Shown here in pieces: positions 59,954 to 64,000 of a stretch of 64,000 nucleotides of DNA (its first letter is position 1; every line of letters starts with the position of its first letter). The notes beneath the pieces are model-generated. The model ran no database searches, had not been told where the DNA came from, and saw only the letters and a list, made by a program, of their open reading frames with translations. Source of the stretch: Reinekea blandensis MED297 (GTDB lineage: Bacteria; Pseudomonadota; Gammaproteobacteria; Pseudomonadales; Natronospirillaceae). The stretch spans positions 362,798-426,797 of the forward strand of contig NZ_CH724152.1 in NCBI RefSeq assembly GCF_000153185.1, written 5' to 3'. The translations under genes and the position numbers were made by a program.

Positions 59954-61482
59954 CCGGCATAGGCAACGCCAGAGAGCTGCGCCATGTCGCGCTTCCAGGT
60001 CGCCAGATCGTCGCGGGTCAGTTGCGACAGTTCGGTATGTCCGCAGGCGCGGGCCATCACTTTCATCAGCTCATTACTGCTTGTTAAAAAGGTGCTCAGG
60101 CGTTCGGCCGACGAGGCGACGTCCAGTCGTTTGCGCAGTTCCGGTTTTTGCGTGGCGATGCCCGCCGGACAGTTGTTGGTATTGCACATGCGTGCGGCGA
60201 CGCAACCGATGGCCTGCATGGCGCTGTTGGCAACGGCAATGCCATCGGCCCCGAGAGCCAGCGCTTTGACAAAGTCGGCTGGCGTACGCAACCCGCCGGT
60301 GATGATCAAGGTTACGCGACCACTGGCCCCTTGCTGGTCAAGGTAGCGACGGGCGCGGGCCAGGGCGGGAATAGTTGGTACACTGATGTGATCCCGGAAC
60401 AGTTCCGGCGCAGCACCGGTGCCACCACCGCGACCGTCGAGTATGAGATAATCGGCACTGGCATCCAGCGCAAACTGAATGTCTTTTTCAATGTGGTTCG
60501 CGCTGAGTTTAAAGCCAATGGGAATGCCGCCGGTACGTTCGCGTACCCGATCGGCGAAGGCGTGAAAGTCTTGCGGTGTGTGCAGGTCCTTGAATGTCGC
60601 CGGTGAAATGGCGTCTTCACCCGCCTTCAACCCGCGGACTTCAGCAATCTTGTCGGTGACCTTATTGGCTGGCAGGTGCCCTCCGGTGCCGGTTTTAGCG
60701 CCCTGACCGCCTTTAAAATGAAACGCCTGAACCTTATCGAGCTTGTCGTCACTGTAACCAAAACCAGCGCTGGCGTATTCATAAAAATAGCGTCGGTTTT
60801 CGGCCTGCTCTTCGGGCAACATGCCGCCCTCTCCGGAACAGATGCCGGTTCCGGCTTGGTCTGCACCGCGCGCCATGGCAGTTTTCGCTTCCTCCGACAG
60901 GGCACCGAAACTCATGTCGGACACCAGTAACGGCATGGACAATTTCAACGGCTTGCGCGCGTTAGGACCGATGATCAACTCACTGGCCACGTCGACATCG
61001 TCCAGTTGCGGCTGTGTGGCCAGTTGGGCCGTCATAATCTGAATGTCGTTCCAATCGGGCAGTTGCTGGCGCGGGACACCCATGGCCGTCATGGCGCCGT
61101 GACTGCCCATGCCGGCCAGGCCTTGTTTAGCCAGGTCATGAATCCAGGCAACGGTGGGTTCTTCGGCTGTGGGTTCGGCACTGGGTGATTTGTCCGCCGC
61201 GGTATCGGTGCTTACGGGCGCCGGTTGCCCGACCTGGTCATTGGAAAAATTTTTGTGGGTACCGTCGCAAAAGGGCTTGTCGGCGGATTGTTTGCATTGG
61301 CACAGGTAGGCGTCCCCGGTTTCTTCCGCGGTAAACCCGATCGGTTTAAACCCGGTACCTTTGTGTGAGCCATCGCAGAACGGTTGGTTCTGCGAGCGGC
61401 CGCAGGCACAGAACCAGTATTCTTCGCCTTCGGTCAAGCTCACTTTGGCGGGGCGATTATTAGCGATGATGGGTTCGGACAT
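59929..61482 (-). CDS. Tandem CDGSH domain fused to glutamate synthase-like FMN enzyme
   Basis: A 517-residue protein. Two N-terminal CDGSH-type iron-sulfur motifs, [16 protein letters not shown] and [16 protein letters not shown], each give the 3Cys-1His ligand set. After an acidic linker (about 80-110), a glutamate-synthase-like central/FMN domain follows, with [37 protein letters not shown] and the Cys cluster [12 protein letters not shown]. It lacks the glutaminase domain. The fusion suggests electron delivery from the [2Fe-2S] centres to FMN. The reaction is unknown. Confidence 0.9.
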   Translation of the reverse strand: MSEPIIANNRPAKVSLTEGEEYWFCACGRSQNQPFCDGSHKGTGFKPIGFTAEETGDAYLCQCKQSADKPFCDGTHKNFSNDQVGQPAPVSTDTAADKSPSAEPTAEEPTVAWIHDLAKQGLAGMGSHGAMTAMGVPRQQLPDWNDIQIMTAQLATQPQLDDVDVASELIIGPNARKPLKLSMPLLVSDMSFGALSEEAKTAMARGADQAGTGICSGEGGMLPEEQAENRRYFYEYASAGFGYSDDKLDKVQAFHFKGGQGAKTGTGGHLPANKVTDKIAEVRGLKAGEDAISPATFKDLHTPQDFHAFADRVRERTGGIPIGFKLSANHIEKDIQFALDASADYLILDGRGGGTGAAPELFRDHISVPTIPALARARRYLDQQGASGRVTLIITGGLRTPADFVKALALGADGIAVANSAMQAIGCVAARMCNTNNCPAGIATQKPELRKRLDVASSAERLSTFLTSSNELMKVMARACGHTELSQLTRDDLATWKRDMAQLSGVAYAGYERLSFD

Positions 61483-61564
61483 GAGTTTCCTCCCGTGCAG
61501 AATGGTGTCGCTTCAGCATAGGAGGTTTCAACGACTTTTTCAGGTCAGGGGTCGATTCGACGGT

Positions 61565-62182
61565 TTAGCGAAGGGCGCGCAGCAGCGTATTGGCCCAGTA
61601 CAGGGCGTCCTGATAAAGCGTTTCAGTCGCCTCGGACTGAGGTTGGCGTTGGTGACCCTGTTGCTCCACCTGAATGGCTTGACGAATGGCCTCGCGCAGT
61701 CCGTATCCGTACGTCCGTAATGCGTCACGACTCTCTTTTTTGGGTTGGAACAGGGTAAAGACGGCATCGGGTTTTTCCAGCGCAAGCTGGTTCCGGCCGC
61801 TGAGCAGGGCACCGAGAAAGGCCAGATCCTTATTGAGAGGACCGGTGGTGCGGAAAAAGTCTGCGGTCAGGCGAGCCCGGATTAACAATCGCACCTGAGC
61901 GCTGCGATCGTGTTTGCGACTCAAAAGCAGATAGGCAAACAAAAACTGTTTTACTTCAATCAGCCCCAGATACACCACGGCCTGATGGACCGTGCCGGTG
62001 GCGTTTTCCGGATCGTTCTGACGTTTATCGGCGTAGCGGATCAACGTCCGGGCACAGGTCTGGTCGGCTTCAATGGCATCGATCAGTGTCCGCAACTCGC
62101 ATTGGTAGCTGACCAATCGGGGCGCCAACGCCCTCAACGAAGGGTTCAGCAGCGTTGCTGCCTGGTCAATAGAAACGGTCAC
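61565..62182 (-). CDS. HDOD-like signalling protein
   Basis: A 205-residue helical protein. The segment [20 protein letters not shown] followed by [22 protein letters not shown] matches the HDOD pattern in which an I-x-x-A-V-x-x-LG motif follows a helix with variable residues. HDOD domains are regulatory modules, often with c-di-GMP enzymes; there are no visible catalytic HD residues. No EAL or GGDEF partner is fused. The function is unknown and the family assignment is by pattern only. Confidence 0.6.
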   Translation of the reverse strand: MTVSIDQAATLLNPSLRALAPRLVSYQCELRTLIDAIEADQTCARTLIRYADKRQNDPENATGTVHQAVVYLGLIEVKQFLFAYLLLSRKHDRSAQVRLLIRARLTADFFRTTGPLNKDLAFLGALLSGRNQLALEKPDAVFTLFQPKKESRDALRTYGYGLREAIRQAIQVEQQGHQRQPQSEATETLYQDALYWANTLLRALR

Positions 62183-62359
62183 AGTCAGTTCCTGTACGAG
62201 TGGTTCAACGATAACTGAGTTAATGGGCGCGAATTTATACCATGACTGTTCAAGACAGACCAGCGAACCGCTGGGACCGACCCTATGCGACCAATGGTAG
62301 AGTGACCGAAACGGCGCCGGTCATTATGCTGAACCCTCGCAATTCAGGAGAAAACAACG

Positions 62360-62767
62360 ATGAAAGGGTCCTGTTTATGCGGTGCGGTGTCTTACCAGGT
62401 AACACCGCCCGCGCATCTGTTTCAAAACTGTCACTGTTCGCGATGCCGGAAACTGACCGGCAGTGCTTTCAGCCCGAACATGATTGTTAAACCGGATCAG
62501 TTTCAATGGTTGCAGGGGGCTGACCAGGTGGGCCGGTATGAAGTCGCGGAGGCTAAATACTTTGCCACCGCTTTTTGTCGGCAATGTGGCAGTACCTTGC
62601 CCTGGATGGTGCAGGGCGGTCGCAGCGTGGTGGTTCCGGCGGGGACACTGGACGACCCATTGCCCAGCGGCCCGACTCAGAACATTCATTGGGCGTCTAA
62701 GGCCGATTGGTTCGACCAGGACATGGACTTGCCCTGCTTCAATGAGTTGCCACCGCCGAAAGCCTGA
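62360..62767 (+). CDS. GFA-family (glutathione-dependent formaldehyde-activating-like) protein
   Basis: A 135-residue CENP-V/GFA protein. Zinc-binding cysteines are in GSCLCGAVSYQV, NCHCSRCRKLTGSAFS and FCRQCGSTLPW, in the standard spacing of the family. The family includes the Gfa enzyme but most members are uncharacterised, so the formaldehyde role is not established for this protein. The ATG at 62360 has AGGAGAA upstream. It is convergent with the truncated ABC transporter. Confidence 0.92.
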   Translation: MKGSCLCGAVSYQVTPPAHLFQNCHCSRCRKLTGSAFSPNMIVKPDQFQWLQGADQVGRYEVAEAKYFATAFCRQCGSTLPWMVQGGRSVVVPAGTLDDPLPSGPTQNIHWASKADWFDQDMDLPCFNELPPPKA

Positions 62768-62832
62768 GTATCGCGGTCAGTGACCGTTAGGTGGCTTGTT
62801 CACGAGAAAATGACGGAAAATACTGTCGGTCA

Positions 62833-64000
62833 TTATTGGCCTTCATGTTGCTGCCAAAGACGCCGGTAAGGTCCGTCTACTTGGAGCAGAGCGTCGTGAT
62901 CGCCCAGTTGATTGAGTCGGCCATCGACCAGGACGGCAATCCGGTCGGCGCGTCGGGCACTGTCTAGGCGGTGTGTAATGGCGATGACGGTGCGGCCTTT
63001 AAGCAGGTTATCCAGTTGTCGCTCCATGATGCCGGATTGTGTCGGATTCAGACTGGCCATGGCTTCATCGAGAATGACAATGTCCGGATCTTTCAGCAGC
63101 AGTCGTGTGAGTGCTAATTGTTGTTCCTGAGCCGGGGTGAGGGTTCGGAACCCGGCACCGACCGGCTCCTGAAGCTTGTCCGGCAAGGCCTGTACCCAAG
63201 GCCAGGCGCCGGTCTGAATCAGGGCGTGTTGCAGTTGCTCATCGGATGTTTCAGGAGCTGACAGCCGCAGATCGTCCGCCAGGGGGCCGGAAAAGACGTG
63301 GGTCTCCTGAGTCAATAACGTTATCCGGTCGGGCAAGCTGGCCAATAACTCGGCAACGTCCACTCCGCCTAAGCGGAGCTGTCCGGAGGTCGGTATATGT
63401 ATGCCCGCCAGCAGTTTACCCAGTGTGGTTTTCCCCGCACCGCTTGGACCGACGATGGCCAGGTGTTCGCCAGGCGGCACCGTGAGTGTAAGGTCGAACA
63501 ATGTCCAGTCCTCCTCGGGGCCGTATCGAAAACAGAGATGGTTCAACTTAAGCGCCGTATCACTCGGGGTCAGATGACTCGGGCGGGTATAAACCGCCAT
63601 CGGCTCAACGCCCAAGACGCGACGATAAGCAGCCGAAGCGGACTGCAGATTGTCCAGCAGTTCGAGCAAAGTGCTGATGGGGTCAATCAAGCGTAACTGA
63701 TAGAGGGCGGCGGCCGTCAACAGGCCCAGTGTCAGGGCGCCTTGTTGGAACCACAGATAACCGAGCCCCAACGTCAGCAGCATGGACAGGCTCTGCCCGA
63801 AAATCACCGCGGGCCGTAAGACATTGCGTGCACGCGTGGTCGACATGGCGGCATCGTAGATGCCATCTACCTGCTGTTTGACTTTGGTCTGAGCGGCGCC
63901 CAGTCGTTTCAGTTCCTTGAGGGTGCTCCAGCCGTTCAATTGCTCCTGCAGGGTTTCAGTAAACTGACCAACGCGGCGACGTTCCTCATCATATCGCGGT
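62833..64000 (-). CDS. Partial ABC exporter (permease-ATPase) with atypical signature
   Basis: The frame is open to the right edge and continues beyond it; the first visible residues read RYDEERRRVGQFTETLQEQL, so the start lies outside the window. Two membrane helices of the permease half are visible, then the ATPase: Walker A GPSGAGKTT, Q-loop LLTQETHVFSG, Walker B DIVILDEA and switch His in VIAITHRLD. The signature motif, normally LSGGQ, reads LTPAQ, which usually weakens ATPase activity or marks a heterodimer partner. The substrate is unknown. Confidence 0.86.
   Translation of the reverse strand, partial: PRYDEERRRVGQFTETLQEQLNGWSTLKELKRLGAAQTKVKQQVDGIYDAAMSTTRARNVLRPAVIFGQSLSMLLTLGLGYLWFQQGALTLGLLTAAALYQLRLIDPISTLLELLDNLQSASAAYRRVLGVEPMAVYTRPSHLTPSDTALKLNHLCFRYGPEEDWTLFDLTLTVPPGEHLAIVGPSGAGKTTLGKLLAGIHIPTSGQLRLGGVDVAELLASLPDRITLLTQETHVFSGPLADDLRLSAPETSDEQLQHALIQTGAWPWVQALPDKLQEPVGAGFRTLTPAQEQQLALTRLLLKDPDIVILDEAMASLNPTQSGIMERQLDNLLKGRTVIAITHRLDSARRADRIAVLVDGRLNQLGDHDALLQVDGPYRRLWQQHEGQ

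Noticed and set aside
1..64000. tRNA, rRNA and CRISPR arrays
   Set aside because: No cloverleaf-like tRNA segment, rRNA sequence or regularly spaced short repeat was recognised on either strand; the periodic palindromes at 26-30 kb are too long and too variable for CRISPR repeats.

Overview
The window looks like a chromosomal segment of a marine or halophilic gammaproteobacterium. The pointers are a type VI secretion accessory locus, a cofactor-free urate oxidase of the PuuD type, a complete gammaproteobacterial-style chemotaxis operon, marine polysaccharide enzymes and an integron-like cassette array. Oceanospirillales relatives such as Saccharospirillaceae would fit, but this is inference from gene content, not a phylogeny. 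Base composition is fairly even and moderately GC-rich, apart from two visibly AT-richer stretches: the lipoprotein gene near 16-17 kb and the cassette array at 26.4-30.2 kb.

Layout. (1) 1-4662, minus strand: a type VI secretion spike/adaptor operon (PAAR-like DUF4150, DUF2169 adaptor, a thiolase-like protein, a helical-repeat protein, a VgrG-tip-like protein) running off the left edge into an unrecognised gene that may be the effector. (2) 4912-6804, plus: a three-gene DUF2589 operon of unknown function, with a promoter palindrome and an internal hairpin. (3) 6994-25868: purine catabolism in two blocks, amidase/hpxW/tauE-like/pucG/allC and xdhABC/allB/uraD/uraH plus puuD. Between the blocks lie a 7TMR-DISM/EAL phosphodiesterase and a lipoprotein. 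Together the enzymes take xanthine to urate, allantoin, allantoate, ureidoglycine and oxalurate, and probably on to oxamate and oxalate. (4) 26368-30196: seven small, same-strand, promoterless genes, each followed by an approximately 90-100 bp attC-like palindrome. This is a cassette array without an integrase in the window (CALIN-like). (5) 30396-39605: a chemotaxis operon (MCP-like protein with a CheZ-like motif, CheY, STAS, CheA, MCP, CheW, CheR, CheD, CheB) behind a candidate sigma-28 promoter. CheA carries two motifs resembling the c-di-GMP-binding MshEN motif.

(6) 39647-64000: mixed genes. Among them are a 1167-residue GH16 glycanase with several carbohydrate-binding modules, a D-amino-acid dehydrogenase-like enzyme, a CNNM/CBS transporter, SDR, TetR, a DUF4124 metallopeptidase-like protein, a 2OG-Fe(II) oxygenase, an aspartoacylase-like enzyme, an AraC regulator paired with a membrane protein carrying a degenerate GGDEF-like domain, a tandem beta-propeller phytase lipoprotein, a CBM6/crystallin/thaumatin-like secreted protein, a G3E GTPase, a CDGSH-glutamate synthase fusion, an HDOD-like protein, a GFA enzyme and a truncated ABC exporter.

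The strongest candidates for undescribed biology are the DUF2589 triad, the cassette array with its small unknown proteins, the CheA with MshEN-like motifs beside an MCP-CheZ-like protein, and the thaumatin-like multidomain protein. No tRNA, rRNA or CRISPR array was recognised.
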